From: an uncultured Alphaproteobacteria bacterium
Lineage (GTDB): Bacteria > Pseudomonadota > Alphaproteobacteria > HIMB59 > GCA-002718135
Assembly (NCBI GenBank): GCA_902602695.1
Contig: CACKRO010000011.1
Location: 1-39,050, forward strand
Reading direction: 5' to 3'
Length of the DNA: 39,050 nt
Shown: piece after piece, positions 8,346 to 17,949 of the stretch
Layout of the letters: every line of letters begins with the position of its first letter
Position numbering within the stretch: the first letter of the stretch is position 1
Notes under the pieces: model-generated
Told to the model about the DNA's origin: nothing
The model's input: only the letters and a program-made list of their open reading frames with translations
The model's database searches: none
Position numbers and translations under genes: made by a program

Positions 8346-9131
8346 ATGAAAATTACAACCTGGAACGTTAATTCAGTTAATGCAAGAATTGAGCATCTAA
8401 TAAAATTTATAAAAAAAGATCAATCAGATTTATATTTAATTCAAGAATTAAAGTGCATAAATGAAAGTTTTCCTAAAGAGGAATTAGAAAATATTAATTA
8501 TAAGTGTTATGTAAATGGGCAAAAAGCTTGGAATGGGGTAGCAATACTCAGTAAAGAAAATATTAAAATTTCAAACTTAAATATCCCTAATTACAAAGAT
8601 ATAAATTCAAGGTTTATTGAAACAGATATATCTTTAAGTAATATAAAAAGTAAAATTAAATTAATAAACATTTATCTTCCAAATGGAAATCCTATTGAAA
8701 CTGAAAAATTTGATTACAAAATTGATTGGATGAAAAATTTTAATAAATATATCAAAGAATTAATTGATAAAAAATACCCAATTATTATAGGTGGAGATTT
8801 TAATGTAATACCAAACGATGAAGACGTGTATTCACCTGAAAATTTTAAAAATGATGCATGTGCTCATCCATTAACAAGAGAAAAATTTAGAAATCTTTTA
8901 AATTTAGGTTTTGTTGACACAGTTAAATACTTTGTTGATGGAAATACAAACTGGACTTTTTGGGGTTATAGAGGTGGAAATTGGCAAAAGGGTAATGGTC
9001 TAAGGATTGATCATTTTCTTACTACGCCAGAGATAACTGATTTGATTAAATCAGTTAATGTTAATCGTGAACCAAGAGGATGGGAAAAGGCTTCCGATCA
9101 CACACCAGTTACAATTGAATTAATTAATTAA
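8346..9131 (+). CDS. xthA: Exodeoxyribonuclease III
   Basis: An AP endonuclease/3'-5' exonuclease of the EEP fold for base-excision repair. The 261-residue length is normal. Conserved residues are visible: TWNVNS (5-10), the metal-binding E34 in LIQELK, NIYLPNG (108-114), GGDFNVIPNDEDVY (149-162), RIDHFLTT near 228, and the terminal SDHTPV catalytic Asp-His. It is co-directional with erpA with zero spacing and converges on ilvD with a 2-base gap. XthA versus ExoA subtype is not resolved here. Confidence 0.95.
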   Translation: MKITTWNVNSVNARIEHLIKFIKKDQSDLYLIQELKCINESFPKEELENINYKCYVNGQKAWNGVAILSKENIKISNLNIPNYKDINSRFIETDISLSNIKSKIKLINIYLPNGNPIETEKFDYKIDWMKNFNKYIKELIDKKYPIIIGGDFNVIPNDEDVYSPENFKNDACAHPLTREKFRNLLNLGFVDTVKYFVDGNTNWTFWGYRGGNWQKGNGLRIDHFLTTPEITDLIKSVNVNREPRGWEKASDHTPVTIELIN

Positions 9132-9133
9132 AA

Positions 9134-10864
9134 TCAGATATCAGCGTATGTGTGCGTTTCGTCTTTTGCTCCAGGTTGAGTAACAGCACCCTCGTAAGCT
9201 GGTCCAACAGTTTGGGAATATTTCCATATAGACCCAGAATTATGATTTGTTTTTCTGGGTTTCCATTCTTTTTTTCTCTTTTCTATTTCTTCGTCTGAAA
9301 GCTTAACATTGATTTCGCCTTTAACAGCATCAATAATAATTTCATCACCATCTTTAAGTAAACCTATCATACCTCCTACAGCTGCTTCTGGTCCTACATG
9401 ACCAATACAAAACCCTCTTGTACCACCTGAAAATCTTCCATCTGTTATTAAAGCAACAGTTTCACCTAGTCCTTGCCCATATATTGCGCCTGTTGTTGAA
9501 AGCATTTCACGCATACCAGGTCCTCCTTTAGGTCCCTCATACCTAATTATTACAGCATCTCCTGCTTTAATTTCATTTTTTAAAACTGCAGTTAAAGCAT
9601 CTTCTTCCGAGTCAAAACATTTAGCTTTTCCTTTAAAAGTTAATTTATTTAAACCCGCTATTTTTGATATACATCCATCAGGAGCAAGATTACCCCACAA
9701 CCCTACGACTGAACTATTTTCACTAATTGGATTATCGCTTTTATAAACAACATCTTGGTTTGTAGGAAATATTACTTCTTTATGATTTTCAGCTATTGTT
9801 TTTCCTGTAACAGTTATGCAATCTCCATTTATATAACCACCATCCAATAAAGATTTAATAACAACTGGTACACCTCCTACATCATATAAATCTTTAGCAA
9901 CATACTTTCCACCTGGTTGCATATCTCCGATATAAGGAGTTGAATTGTAAATTTCTACAACATCTCTTAATGTGAATTTTAAACCTGCTTCATTAGCTAT
10001 CGCAGGAAGATGAAGTGCTGCATTAGTTGAACCGCCAGTGGCCGCAACTACTCTTGCAGCATTAACTAATGAATCAATAGTTACTATATCTCTTGGTCTT
10101 ATATTTTTTTCTAATAAATTCATTATAGCTTTACCACTCTTTTCACCATAAGATTTTCTTTCTTCAGTATTGACTGCTGGTGGCATTGCTGAATTTGTTA
10201 AAGCTAAACCAACTGCTTCAGAAATACATGCCATTGTATTAGCTGTAAATTGCCCTCCACACGATCCGGCAGAAGGACAAGCAACTTGTTCAATATCTTT
10301 TAAATCTTGATCTGAGATAGTTCCTGCAGCATGTTTACCCACTGCTTCAAAAACATCTATAACGGTAACATCTTTGCCTTTGTATTTTCCTGGTAAGATT
10401 GAGCCTCCATAAATGAATACAGATGGTACATTTAATCTAACCATAGCCATCATCAAACCCGGCAGAGATTTATCGCAACCAGCAAGCCCAACTATTGCAT
10501 CATAGCAATGACCTCTCACAGATAATTCAATTGAATCTGCAATAACCTCTCTGCTAATAAGAGAAGATTTCATTGCCTCATGGCCCATCGCAATTCCATC
10601 TGTTACTGTTATAGTTGTAAATTCTCTTGGTGTTCCTCCAGATTCTTTGACACCTGTCTTCACATGCTGCGCTTGATCTTGAAGAGTAATATTGCAAGGA
10701 GCTGATTCATTCCAAGTGCTAACAACGCCAACAAATGGTTGATAAATTTCATGTTCTTTCAAACCCATAGCATAATAATACGATCTGTGAGGTGCACTTT
10801 TAGGCCCTACACTAACATATCTACTAGGTAGATTAGATTTTCTATTTGATCCTTTGTCTTCCAT
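9134..10864 (-). CDS. ilvD: Dihydroxy-acid dehydratase
   Basis: IlvD converts 2,3-dihydroxy-3-methylbutanoate or the methylpentanoate to the 2-keto acid in valine/isoleucine synthesis. The 576-residue protein carries the Fe-S cysteines expected of the IlvD/Edd family: C57 ([13 protein letters not shown]), C130 in CDKSLPG, and C202 in [32 protein letters not shown] (88-102) and the C-terminal [21 protein letters not shown] are also intact. The length fits the shorter dehydratase subgroup rather than the ~610-residue E. coli type; sugar-acid dehydratases share the fold, but these motifs favour IlvD. It directly follows valS. Confidence 0.93.
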   Translation of the reverse strand: MEDKGSNRKSNLPSRYVSVGPKSAPHRSYYYAMGLKEHEIYQPFVGVVSTWNESAPCNITLQDQAQHVKTGVKESGGTPREFTTITVTDGIAMGHEAMKSSLISREVIADSIELSVRGHCYDAIVGLAGCDKSLPGLMMAMVRLNVPSVFIYGGSILPGKYKGKDVTVIDVFEAVGKHAAGTISDQDLKDIEQVACPSAGSCGGQFTANTMACISEAVGLALTNSAMPPAVNTEERKSYGEKSGKAIMNLLEKNIRPRDIVTIDSLVNAARVVAATGGSTNAALHLPAIANEAGLKFTLRDVVEIYNSTPYIGDMQPGGKYVAKDLYDVGGVPVVIKSLLDGGYINGDCITVTGKTIAENHKEVIFPTNQDVVYKSDNPISENSSVVGLWGNLAPDGCISKIAGLNKLTFKGKAKCFDSEEDALTAVLKNEIKAGDAVIIRYEGPKGGPGMREMLSTTGAIYGQGLGETVALITDGRFSGGTRGFCIGHVGPEAAVGGMIGLLKDGDEIIIDAVKGEINVKLSDEEIEKRKKEWKPRKTNHNSGSIWKYSQTVGPAYEGAVTQPGAKDETHTYADI

Positions 10865-10865
10865 T

Positions 10866-13493
10866 CTATTTAATAGTATTTATTATTTGATCAATTTTTT
10901 CAATAGAAGATTTATAAATATTTGCTTCATTTTTGAATTTATCAATAATTTCTTCTGATGCTTTATTCATAAAGTTATCATTATTTAATTTATCATTAAC
11001 TTTATTAAATTTTTCTTGCTCAATTTGCTTTTTCTTATTTAATTTTTTTAGCTCAACTTCTGAGTCAATAATACCATCTAAAGGGATCAACACTGACAAT
11101 GATGTTAATACAATTAAAGCTGAATTCTTGTTAGGTTGAATTTTATCAAAACTAATATTTTTGGTTTTTAAAAAATGACTTATTTCATTTTTATGAGCAA
11201 GTAGAAAATTTTTAAGCTCTTCATTTCTAGCTTCTATAGAAATATTAATTAATTGTTTATAAGGTATATTTAGTTCTGATCTCAAATTTCTTATTGATGT
11301 TATGAATTCAATAAATATTTCAAAGTTTTTTCTAGAAATATTAAAAGAATTATTTGTTGCATAATTTGAATAAACTTGATTCATTAAATATGAATGATCA
11401 TCAACTAAAGATCTCCATAATTTTTCACTAATAAATGGCATAATGGGATGTATAATCTTTAAAACTTGAATAAATGTCCATCCAGAAACTTTTTTAATTT
11501 CATCGGCAAATTTTTCATTATCAAAATTTTGTTTAATAATTTCAATGTACCAATCACAATAAGAATGCCATACGAAATGATAAATCTTATTGGCTATTTC
11601 ATGAAACGAATACTTTTTAGTTAATTGATCAAGTTGAGTGTTCAAATCATTCAATTCTTTTATTATCCATTTGTTTGCATCAAAAAATATTATATCAATT
11701 GAAATATCATCTTTAAAAATTGAATTATTCATTTGTAAAAATTTTCCTGCATTCCAAATTTTATTTGTGAATGATTTATATCCTTTAACTCTAGCTTCAG
11801 ATAATTTTACATCTCGTCCAGGATTTAAGAGTGCAGTTAATGTAAATCTTAATGTGTCAGCACCATACTTATCTAATAAAACTAATGGATCAATTATGTT
11901 TCCTTTTGATTTGGACATTTTTTGTCCTTTTTCATCACGAATTAAAGGATGAATATAAATATCTTTAAATGGAGTTTCCTTCATGAAATAAGACCCCATC
12001 ATCATCATGCGTGCAACCCAAAAAAATATGATATCAAAACCAGTAACCAAGACATTACCAGGATAAAACTTATCTAATTCATATGTTTTATTTGGCCAAT
12101 CTAATGTAGAAAATGTCCATAGAGCAGAAGAAAACCAAGTATCAAGAACGTCTTCATCTTGTCTAAGCTCAACATCCTTACTATAAAATTCTTTTGCTTG
12201 ATTTTGTGCACCTTTTAACGTTTCACTAACGAAATATTTGTTATCTGGACCATACCATGCAGGAATTTGATGCCCCCACCATAACTGTCTTGAAATACAC
12301 CATGGTTGAATGTTTTCCATCCAATTATAAAATGTATTCTCCCATTGTTTGGGAATAAAATTAGAACTATTATCTCTAACAGCTGATATTGGATCAACTG
12401 ATAATTTTTTTGCATCACAAAACCATTGGTCTGTCAGCCATGGCTCAATAACAACACCTGATCTATCACCATATGGTATGACCATTTGCTGTTTTTCTTC
12501 TTTAACTAATAAATTCATTTCATCTAATTTTTTTAAAATTAGTTTTCTTGCTTCAAATCGATCTAAATTTTGAAATTCTTCAGGAACATTTGAGTTAAGT
12601 TTAGCATTTTCATCAAAAATATTAATAAATTCTAAATCATGTCTCTTTCCTACCTCAAAATCATTAAAGTCATGTGCGGGAGTAATTTTAACAGCACCAG
12701 AACCTTTTTCAGGATCTGCATATTCATCAGCAATGATTAGTATTTTTTTATTTGAAATTGGTAAGTTACAAAATTTGCCAATTAAGTTTTTATATTTTTC
12801 ATCATCAGGATGAACAGCAACTGCCGTATCACCTAACATCGTCTCAGGCCTTGTTGTTGCAACTATGATATGATTGTTTTCATCTATAGGATATTTAATA
12901 TGCCATAAGCTTCCTTCAGTATCTCTTTGCTCTACTTCTAGATCAGAAATAGCAGTTAAAAGTTTTGGATCCCAGTTAACCAATCTCTTATCTTTATAAA
13001 TAATTCCATCATTATATAAATTTACAAAAACTTTCCTAACGGCATTTGAAAGACCTTCATCCATAGTAAATCTTTCTCTTGACCAATCTGCAGATGCACC
13101 AAGTCTTCTTAATTGATTACTTATCTGACCACCTGACTCTTTTTTCCATTCCCATACTTTTTCAATAAACTTTTCTCTACCTAGAGATCGTCTATCGAGG
13201 TTTGACTCACTTAATTTTCTTTCAACCACCATCTGAGTAGCAATTCCTGCATGATCTGTACCTGCTTGCCACAATACTTCCATACCCTTCATTCTATGGT
13301 ATCTTATTAATATATCTTGAATTGTGAAAGTTAAAGCATGACCCATATGTAAGCTTCCTGTAACATTAGGTGGTGGCATCATTATAGAATATGGCTCACC
13401 TCCTTTTTTTGGTTTAAAACAATTTGATTGCTCCCATTGCGAATAAAGTTTTTTTTCATCTTTTAAAAAATCAAAAAATTTATCAAGCTGCAT
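10866..13493 (-). CDS. valS: Valyl-tRNA synthetase
   Basis: A class I synthetase of 875 residues. The HIGH motif is in [15 protein letters not shown] (40-54) and the KMSKS loop is at 525-529 ([12 protein letters not shown]). The CP1 editing domain (about 190-350) contains [17 protein letters not shown], and the C-terminal 70 residues form the coiled-coil arm rich in K, E and N. Gene order popZ-valS is conserved in alphaproteobacteria and supports the call on the small gene upstream. The stop lies 1 base before the ilvD start. Confidence 0.97.
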   Translation of the reverse strand: MQLDKFFDFLKDEKKLYSQWEQSNCFKPKKGGEPYSIMMPPPNVTGSLHMGHALTFTIQDILIRYHRMKGMEVLWQAGTDHAGIATQMVVERKLSESNLDRRSLGREKFIEKVWEWKKESGGQISNQLRRLGASADWSRERFTMDEGLSNAVRKVFVNLYNDGIIYKDKRLVNWDPKLLTAISDLEVEQRDTEGSLWHIKYPIDENNHIIVATTRPETMLGDTAVAVHPDDEKYKNLIGKFCNLPISNKKILIIADEYADPEKGSGAVKITPAHDFNDFEVGKRHDLEFINIFDENAKLNSNVPEEFQNLDRFEARKLILKKLDEMNLLVKEEKQQMVIPYGDRSGVVIEPWLTDQWFCDAKKLSVDPISAVRDNSSNFIPKQWENTFYNWMENIQPWCISRQLWWGHQIPAWYGPDNKYFVSETLKGAQNQAKEFYSKDVELRQDEDVLDTWFSSALWTFSTLDWPNKTYELDKFYPGNVLVTGFDIIFFWVARMMMMGSYFMKETPFKDIYIHPLIRDEKGQKMSKSKGNIIDPLVLLDKYGADTLRFTLTALLNPGRDVKLSEARVKGYKSFTNKIWNAGKFLQMNNSIFKDDISIDIIFFDANKWIIKELNDLNTQLDQLTKKYSFHEIANKIYHFVWHSYCDWYIEIIKQNFDNEKFADEIKKVSGWTFIQVLKIIHPIMPFISEKLWRSLVDDHSYLMNQVYSNYATNNSFNISRKNFEIFIEFITSIRNLRSELNIPYKQLINISIEARNEELKNFLLAHKNEISHFLKTKNISFDKIQPNKNSALIVLTSLSVLIPLDGIIDSEVELKKLNKKKQIEQEKFNKVNDKLNNDNFMNKASEEIIDKFKNEANIYKSSIEKIDQIINTIK

Positions 13494-13498
13494 TGTAA

Positions 13499-13783
13499 CT
13501 ATTTTGTATCGAAATAATTTTTTAGTAATTTTGGGATTTTTTTATCAAGTATTTTTTCAATTTTATTTTCTATAAGATAGGAAAGTTTTTGGTCTATTAT
13601 ATCATTAATTTCACTATTTATATCTTCGTCTTTTTGAAGTAATTTTATTGTACCATCACTATTAACCTTTTGGTTAAGTATCAAAATATTGGATGATAAA
13701 TCATTATCTGCAATGTTTTTTTCATCTTCGAGTGCTCTTCGTATAACTTCTAGAGATTCATTGATAGAATTTTTTGTATTCAT
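13499..13783 (-). CDS. Short PopZ-like / DUF2497 family protein
   Basis: A 94-residue acidic protein. The N-terminal helix ESLEVIRRALEDEKN (9-23) resembles the SMEEILASIRRIISDD segment of PopZ/DUF2497 proteins. The C-terminal helices (about 58-94: DIIDQKLSYLIENKIEKILD, then KKIPKLLKNYF) correspond to the oligomerisation region. PopZ is a polar organising protein of alphaproteobacteria that anchors ParB-parS. The gene sits between tolC and valS, the conserved place of popZ. Caulobacter PopZ is about 177 residues with a long proline-rich disordered linker; here that linker is almost absent. The assignment rests mainly on synteny plus the weak N-terminal match. Confidence 0.6.
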   Translation of the reverse strand: MNTKNSINESLEVIRRALEDEKNIADNDLSSNILILNQKVNSDGTIKLLQKDEDINSEINDIIDQKLSYLIENKIEKILDKKIPKLLKNYFDTK

Positions 13784-13820
13784 ATAGGTATTATAAATGT
13801 TTAATTAAATTAATAAAACT

Positions 13821-15104
13821 CTAATTATAACTAGGAAGATAATCCTCAAATAATTTAATCAGTGACCCATCTAAAGCTAGTAAATTAAAGTAATTAATCA
13901 GATAGTTTTTATTTGCATTAAAATATTCGACATTTACGTTTAAAAGATTAGTTTCTGCTTCTATTAGATCAGTAATAGATTTGGTCCCAAGGTTGTATTC
14001 TTCCTGAGTACTTTCTAGAAGAGTGTTTGCATACTCTATAGTTAATAAAGATGTATTTAAATTTGATTTGCTAACTAAATAGTTTTTATAAAAGTTTGAT
14101 ACCTCAATATTTAAACTTTCTTTAAGATCCTCAAGCTCAATTTCAGTTTGTAAAATTTGAGAATTTATTTTTCTAATATCCGATTTATCAATATTTTGCT
14201 GAAATATAGGAATTGTTAAAGTTAAGCCTATCGATGCATTAGTATTTTCACTTCCAGCATCTATACGTGAACCATCCGAATACTCAGTTGAAGCTGTTAT
14301 GTCTAAAGTAGGTCTATTAGAACCTTTTTCTTTTGAGAGATCAAGTTCTTTAATTTTAATATTATTTTGAGCAATTAAAATATTAAAATTATTCTTATAG
14401 ACTTCAGGTAGTATATTTTCAAAATTTAAATTATCTTCTACATTTACATAATCTTCTAAATTAATAGCATCTTTACCAACAATTGATTTAAATGTTTTTA
14501 AACTGACTTTGTAGTTTTGTTCAGCTGAAAAAAGATTTGATTCAGCAATTGAAAACGCACTCTCAGAATTTTTCAGTTCAGTTATGGTTGCTGATCCTAA
14601 TTCATATTTTAATTTTACTTCTTCTAAAAATCTTGAAACAGAATCAAAATTTCTTTCAGAAGCCTCTAATGATTTTTCGTAATTTATAACGGTTAGATAA
14701 CCTTCTACTGCTGTTAAAGATAGATCTTGGACTGATTTATAAAAATTTATTACTGCGTTTTCATAAATAATTTTTGATCTTTCAATTTCTAAATTTTTTT
14801 CACCACCATCGTACAAATTTTGAGTAATACTAATTTTATACTTATCTGTAAAAGTTTCTGGTGTTGTTGATACACCGGCTGCTGAAGTTGTATCACTATT
14901 ACTATACGTACCAGAAATTGTACCAGTAACTGTTGGAAGTTTTTTCCCTATAGCTACTTCAATAGTTTCTTTGCTTTCATTCAGTTTTTCAAAAGCAATT
15001 TTTACCTTCAAATTATTAGCTATCGTGCTTTTTACGGAATCATCAATCGATAATGCGAATAAAGATTTAGAATAAATAAGTAATAATAATATAAATAATC
15101 TCAT
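13821..15104 (-). CDS. tolC: TolC-family outer membrane efflux channel
   Basis: An outer-membrane channel for type I secretion and efflux. The 427-residue protein begins with a hydrophobic signal peptide (about 1-17, LFILLLLIYSKSLFA). It has the two repeats of the OEP family, each with long coiled helices (about 125-225 and 335-420) and a beta segment containing KISITQNLYDGGEK (88-101) and LTLTIPIFQQN. NLLNVNVEYFNANKNYLINYFNLLALDGSL near the end is typical of TolC. It lies 1 base from the pcm-like gene, with popZ and valS following, a conserved alphaproteobacterial set. Partner transporters are not in the window. Confidence 0.93.
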   Translation of the reverse strand: MRLFILLLLIYSKSLFALSIDDSVKSTIANNLKVKIAFEKLNESKETIEVAIGKKLPTVTGTISGTYSNSDTTSAAGVSTTPETFTDKYKISITQNLYDGGEKNLEIERSKIIYENAVINFYKSVQDLSLTAVEGYLTVINYEKSLEASERNFDSVSRFLEEVKLKYELGSATITELKNSESAFSIAESNLFSAEQNYKVSLKTFKSIVGKDAINLEDYVNVEDNLNFENILPEVYKNNFNILIAQNNIKIKELDLSKEKGSNRPTLDITASTEYSDGSRIDAGSENTNASIGLTLTIPIFQQNIDKSDIRKINSQILQTEIELEDLKESLNIEVSNFYKNYLVSKSNLNTSLLTIEYANTLLESTQEEYNLGTKSITDLIEAETNLLNVNVEYFNANKNYLINYFNLLALDGSLIKLFEDYLPSYN

Positions 15105-15764
15105 TTAAAATTTAAAACCCTCTTGTTGTTCTTGAATTTGATAAGTACTCATTACATCAAATAAATACTCAGATGAATATAAATCTTCATTTCTTATAAC
15201 TTTATAAGCCTTACCAAGATTATCATATATTTTCTTGATATATATTAGTCTTCCACCATTGGTTACTAGTTGCTTCTTTAAGTTATCAGTTATTTTAAAT
15301 ATAGGCCCGTCAATAATAATTAAATTAAATGGAGCTTTATCAACTAATCCATCTAATAAATTATGATTAAATAAGCTAATATTAGAAGTATCTGTATTAC
15401 TAATATTATGTTCTAATAATTTAAATAGTTCTCTATTTTCTTCCACAACGTGAAGTTCTTGACATAGTGAGCCAATAAGAGCAGAAAAGTAACCTGTTAA
15501 ACCTCCTATATGCAATACTTTATCATTAGGTAATATTTTCGAATATTTTATAATTTGAGCTAGGTGTAAATTTTTAAGATATCCTCTTTTATCAGTTATA
15601 TCTAAGTTATTATCTAGATAACAATTCTTACCTAAACTGACATCTAAATAATTTTCTTTAGGGGTATTTTCAAATATTTTTAATATATTTTCTTCATTAA
15701 TTTTGTTTGGTCTTAACTGATTAACAACCATATTTTTTCTTGCTATTTCAAATGTTTCACTCAT
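15105..15764 (-). CDS. Protein-L-isoaspartate O-methyltransferase-like SAM protein
   Basis: A 219-residue Rossmann-fold methyltransferase of the Pcm family. The opening (ARKNMVVNQLRPNKI, ENILKIFENTPKENYL) is characteristic of the alphaproteobacterial Pcm paralogue encoded next to tolC. SAM motif I is VLHIGGLTGYFSALIG (83-98), which departs from the canonical EIGTGSGY, so repair activity on isoaspartate is uncertain. LIIIDGPIF marks the motif II/III strand. Operon with tolC (1-base spacing). It may be a specialised Pcm-like protein tied to envelope functions; that is inference. Confidence 0.75.
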   Translation of the reverse strand: MSETFEIARKNMVVNQLRPNKINEENILKIFENTPKENYLDVSLGKNCYLDNNLDITDKRGYLKNLHLAQIIKYSKILPNDKVLHIGGLTGYFSALIGSLCQELHVVEENRELFKLLEHNISNTDTSNISLFNHNLLDGLVDKAPFNLIIIDGPIFKITDNLKKQLVTNGGRLIYIKKIYDNLGKAYKVIRNEDLYSSEYLFDVMSTYQIQEQQEGFKF

Positions 15765-15848
15765 TTCTCAAAGGATGCTTTATATAAACCTTTCATATAA
15801 TCAATTATTTAAATTATATTATCAATTTTTAGATTTTTTTTTCATTAA

Positions 15849-15874
15849 TTGACTAGAAATAATATAGTGATAAT
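15849..15874 (+). promoter_or_regulatory. Putative promoter of the tRNA-Cys/tRNA-Asn unit
   Basis: TTGACT (15849-15854) and GATAAT (15869-15874) are separated by 14 bases, shorter than the ideal 17. The -10 box lies 14 bases before the mature tRNA-Cys end, a plausible place for the start of a stable RNA transcript. This is based on motif inspection only. Confidence 0.35.
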
Positions 15875-15888
15875 TGTCATTTTTTTTA

Positions 15889-15962
15889 GGCTCGGTGGCA
15901 GAGTGGTTATGTAGGGGCCTGCAAAGCCTTGCACAGCGGTTCGATTCCGCTCCGAGCCTCCA
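15889..15962 (+). tRNA. tRNA-Cys (GCA)
   Basis: The 7-bp acceptor GGCTCGG pairs with CCGAGCC at the 3' end, followed by discriminator T and an encoded CCA. The anticodon loop CTGCAAA carries GCA (Cys), and GGTTCGATTCC is the T-arm. The full length with CCA is 74 bases. It is followed 47 bases later by tRNA-Asn on the same strand. Confidence 0.97.
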
Positions 15963-16009
15963 GTTTTCTCTTGTTTTTTAATTTTTTTTTATTATCAACA
16001 AAATTATGT

Positions 16010-16084
16010 TCCTCGGTAGCTCAGTGGTAGAGCAATCGGCTGTTAACCGATCGGTCGCTGGTTCGAGCCCGGCCCGGGGAGCCA
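16010..16084 (+). tRNA. tRNA-Asn (GTT)
   Basis: Acceptor TCCTCGG pairs with CCGGGGA (one T-G wobble), followed by discriminator G and an encoded CCA. Anticodon loop CTGTTAA gives GTT (Asn); GGTTCGAGCCC is the T-arm. 75 bases with CCA. Its 3' end is only 6 bases from the stop codon of the convergent umuC, leaving no room for a separate terminator. Confidence 0.97.
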
Positions 16085-16090
16085 TTATCT

Positions 16091-17395
16091 CTAAGCCTTA
16101 ACTTCCACCAATTCTTCAAAACGTGTTGTGTAACATGGGGATACGTTTTCTCTTTTCATCTTCCATATTTTTTCTATACCTTCAGAAGCTATCTTCAACG
16201 TTGAACTTCCATATCTAGAATTAATATTATCAATAGTATTCATTATTCTGTCTGATGTATCACGGTCGTAATCAAGTAATCCTCTAGTTATATTATGTCT
16301 ACTAAGGCCGTATAATATAATACCAGCTTTTTTATAACGAAAGCCTGGTCGGTATATTTTTCTAATTCCATCAAGAGCTCTTTTAACAATTTTTATGCTA
16401 TTATTTGTCGGAAAAGGTAAGTGAAGTTTTATTGAATTTGAATATTGTTTTTCCCTTCTATTAAAATGATTAGTCAAAACAAAAACACTCATTGACTCAG
16501 CCACTAATCCCTCTTCTCTTATCTTTTCTGATACTCTTGATCCATAAGTTGATATTGATTCCTCTAAATCAAATAATTTTTCTATTGGCTGACTAAATGA
16601 TCTTGATACACAACAACTTTGTTTATCACTTGGAACCAAATCAAGATCTAGGCATGATACACTATTTAATTCTAGGTATGTCTTCTCTCCCACTACACCC
16701 ATATTTTTTCTTATCCATCCCCTGTCCATTTTTGAAAATTGATAAGCATTATGAATATTATATTTTTTTAGGAAGAGAGATAATCTTCTTCCAATACCCC
16801 ATACTTCTTCAATAAATGTTAATTCTAATGCTTTTTTTATTTCTATTTTGTTTTTTAGTATGCACACACCTTTATAGTCTGATTGTTTTTTTGCTAGATG
16901 ATTAGCTATTTTTGATAGTGTTTTTGTTGGACCCACTCCAATGCTAACTGGAATACCAACCCACTTCTTAATTGTTTGTCTAATGTGTTTGCAATAAGTG
17001 TTTAACTCATAGTTCTCAAAACCATTTAAACCAAGAAATGCTTCATCTATGGAGTAGATTTCTACCTCTGAAGAAAAACTTGATAAAGTCTCCATTACTC
17101 TCTGAGAAATATCACCATACAAAGAATAATTAGATGAAAAAACTTTAACATCATTTTTTTCAATAATATTTTTTGCTTTAAAATAAGGTTCGCCCATTTT
17201 TATCCCTAATTTTTTTGCTTCTTTTGAACGTGCAATGATACAGCCATCATTATTAGAAAGTACGACAATTGGTTTGCCTATAAGTTTTGGATTAAATATT
17301 CTTTCACATGAGGCATAAAAATTATTGCAATCTATCAATGCTATAGATTGATTTACTGCACTATGATTTCTATTAAGTAGTTTTGTGTATGACAT
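16091..17395 (-). CDS. umuC: DNA polymerase V catalytic subunit UmuC (Y family)
   Basis: The translesion polymerase of the SOS response, acting with cleaved UmuD. The 434-residue protein has the palm motif ALIDCNNFYASCERIF (19-34, D22), VVLSNNDGCIIARS (44-57), the catalytic SIDEAF (115-120, D117 and E118), the helix-hairpin-helix region EVWGIGRR, and the UmuC-specific C-terminus ending CYTTRFEELVEVKA. About 17 extra residues precede the usual start (near IALIDCNN); this ATG overlaps the umuD stop by 23 bases, and no better internal ATG exists before the core. It is UmuC rather than DinB or ImuB, judging by its C-terminal region and pairing with umuD. Confidence 0.95.
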   Translation of the reverse strand: MSYTKLLNRNHSAVNQSIALIDCNNFYASCERIFNPKLIGKPIVVLSNNDGCIIARSKEAKKLGIKMGEPYFKAKNIIEKNDVKVFSSNYSLYGDISQRVMETLSSFSSEVEIYSIDEAFLGLNGFENYELNTYCKHIRQTIKKWVGIPVSIGVGPTKTLSKIANHLAKKQSDYKGVCILKNKIEIKKALELTFIEEVWGIGRRLSLFLKKYNIHNAYQFSKMDRGWIRKNMGVVGEKTYLELNSVSCLDLDLVPSDKQSCCVSRSFSQPIEKLFDLEESISTYGSRVSEKIREEGLVAESMSVFVLTNHFNRREKQYSNSIKLHLPFPTNNSIKIVKRALDGIRKIYRPGFRYKKAGIILYGLSRHNITRGLLDYDRDTSDRIMNTIDNINSRYGSSTLKIASEGIEKIWKMKRENVSPCYTTRFEELVEVKA

Positions 17396-17810
17396 ATGTC
17401 ACTACCCCCCATATAAAACACTCCATTTCTTCTTTCACTTGAATACTAGGATACTCACTATTAGCAGAAATTAAGAATAATGACTGATCTTTCTTTTTTA
17501 ATTTTTTAACTGTTAGGTCGCCAAAGATGGAGGCTATAACAATATTGTCATTACGAGGCGTAACACTTCTATCAACAATAAGTAGATCACCTGATAATAT
17601 GCCTGCATCAGTCATAGAAGGGCCATTAGCCTTGACGATGTACGTTGCTGTTGGACGTTGGACCAAATACTCATTAAGATCGAGTTTGTTTTCCATATAA
17701 TCAGTAGCTGGTGATGGGAAACCTGCAGATACTGTGTCCAGGAAATAAGGTGTTATTAGATCTACCTTGGATTCAGCCTTAAATATTAAATTTTCTATTT
17801 TTTTAGACAT
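17373..17810 (-). CDS. umuD: UmuD, self-cleaving DNA polymerase V subunit (S24 peptidase)
   Basis: A 145-residue LexA-like serine/lysine protease. The cleavage site is A29-G30 (TVSAGFPSPATDYME), nucleophile S65 in GPSMTDAGI, and general base K102 in DLTVKKL. The Ser-Lys spacing of 37 equals that of E. coli UmuD (S60/K97). RecA filaments would trigger self-cleavage to give the active form that binds UmuC. A DNA-binding domain is absent, so this is not LexA. It is directly preceded by an SOS operator and co-transcribed with umuC. Confidence 0.95.
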   Translation of the reverse strand: MSKKIENLIFKAESKVDLITPYFLDTVSAGFPSPATDYMENKLDLNEYLVQRPTATYIVKANGPSMTDAGILSGDLLIVDRSVTPRNDNIVIASIFGDLTVKKLKKKDQSLFLISANSEYPSIQVKEEMECFIWGVVTYVIHKTT

Positions 17811-17872
17811 AGTATTAAAAAAAATATTTAAATAATTGATAAATAATAATTATATTATTTATAAAATTATTT

Positions 17873-17887
17873 GTTCTACTTTTGTTC
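17873..17887 (-). promoter_or_regulatory. LexA (SOS) operator upstream of umuDC
   Basis: An exact GTTC-N7-GTTC direct repeat (GTTC at 17873-17876 and at 17884-17887), the LexA box of alphaproteobacteria. Read towards umuD it is GAAC-N7-GAAC and begins 1 base after a likely -10 box, 63 bases upstream of the umuD ATG. LexA bound here would block transcription initiation. Motif seen directly; regulation inferred. Confidence 0.85.
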
Positions 17888-17888
17888 T

Positions 17889-17916
17889 AATTTATTCAGA
17901 ATGAGAAAAAAGTCAA
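17889..17916 (-). promoter_or_regulatory. Putative umuDC promoter
   Basis: On the minus strand TTGACT (complement of 17911-17916) is followed after 16 bases by TAAATT (complement of 17889-17894). The LexA box lies immediately downstream, the expected layout for a repressed SOS promoter. On the other strand a TATAAT (17917-17922) directed at alaX starts right beside the -35 box. Confidence 0.55.
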
Positions 17917-17949
17917 TATAATATTTTTAAAATACTGTTAAAAAACGCT

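Noticed and set aside
11638..12573. Open frames on both strands overlapping valS
   Set aside because: Overlapping frames inside a complete, motif-verified valS; biased composition only.
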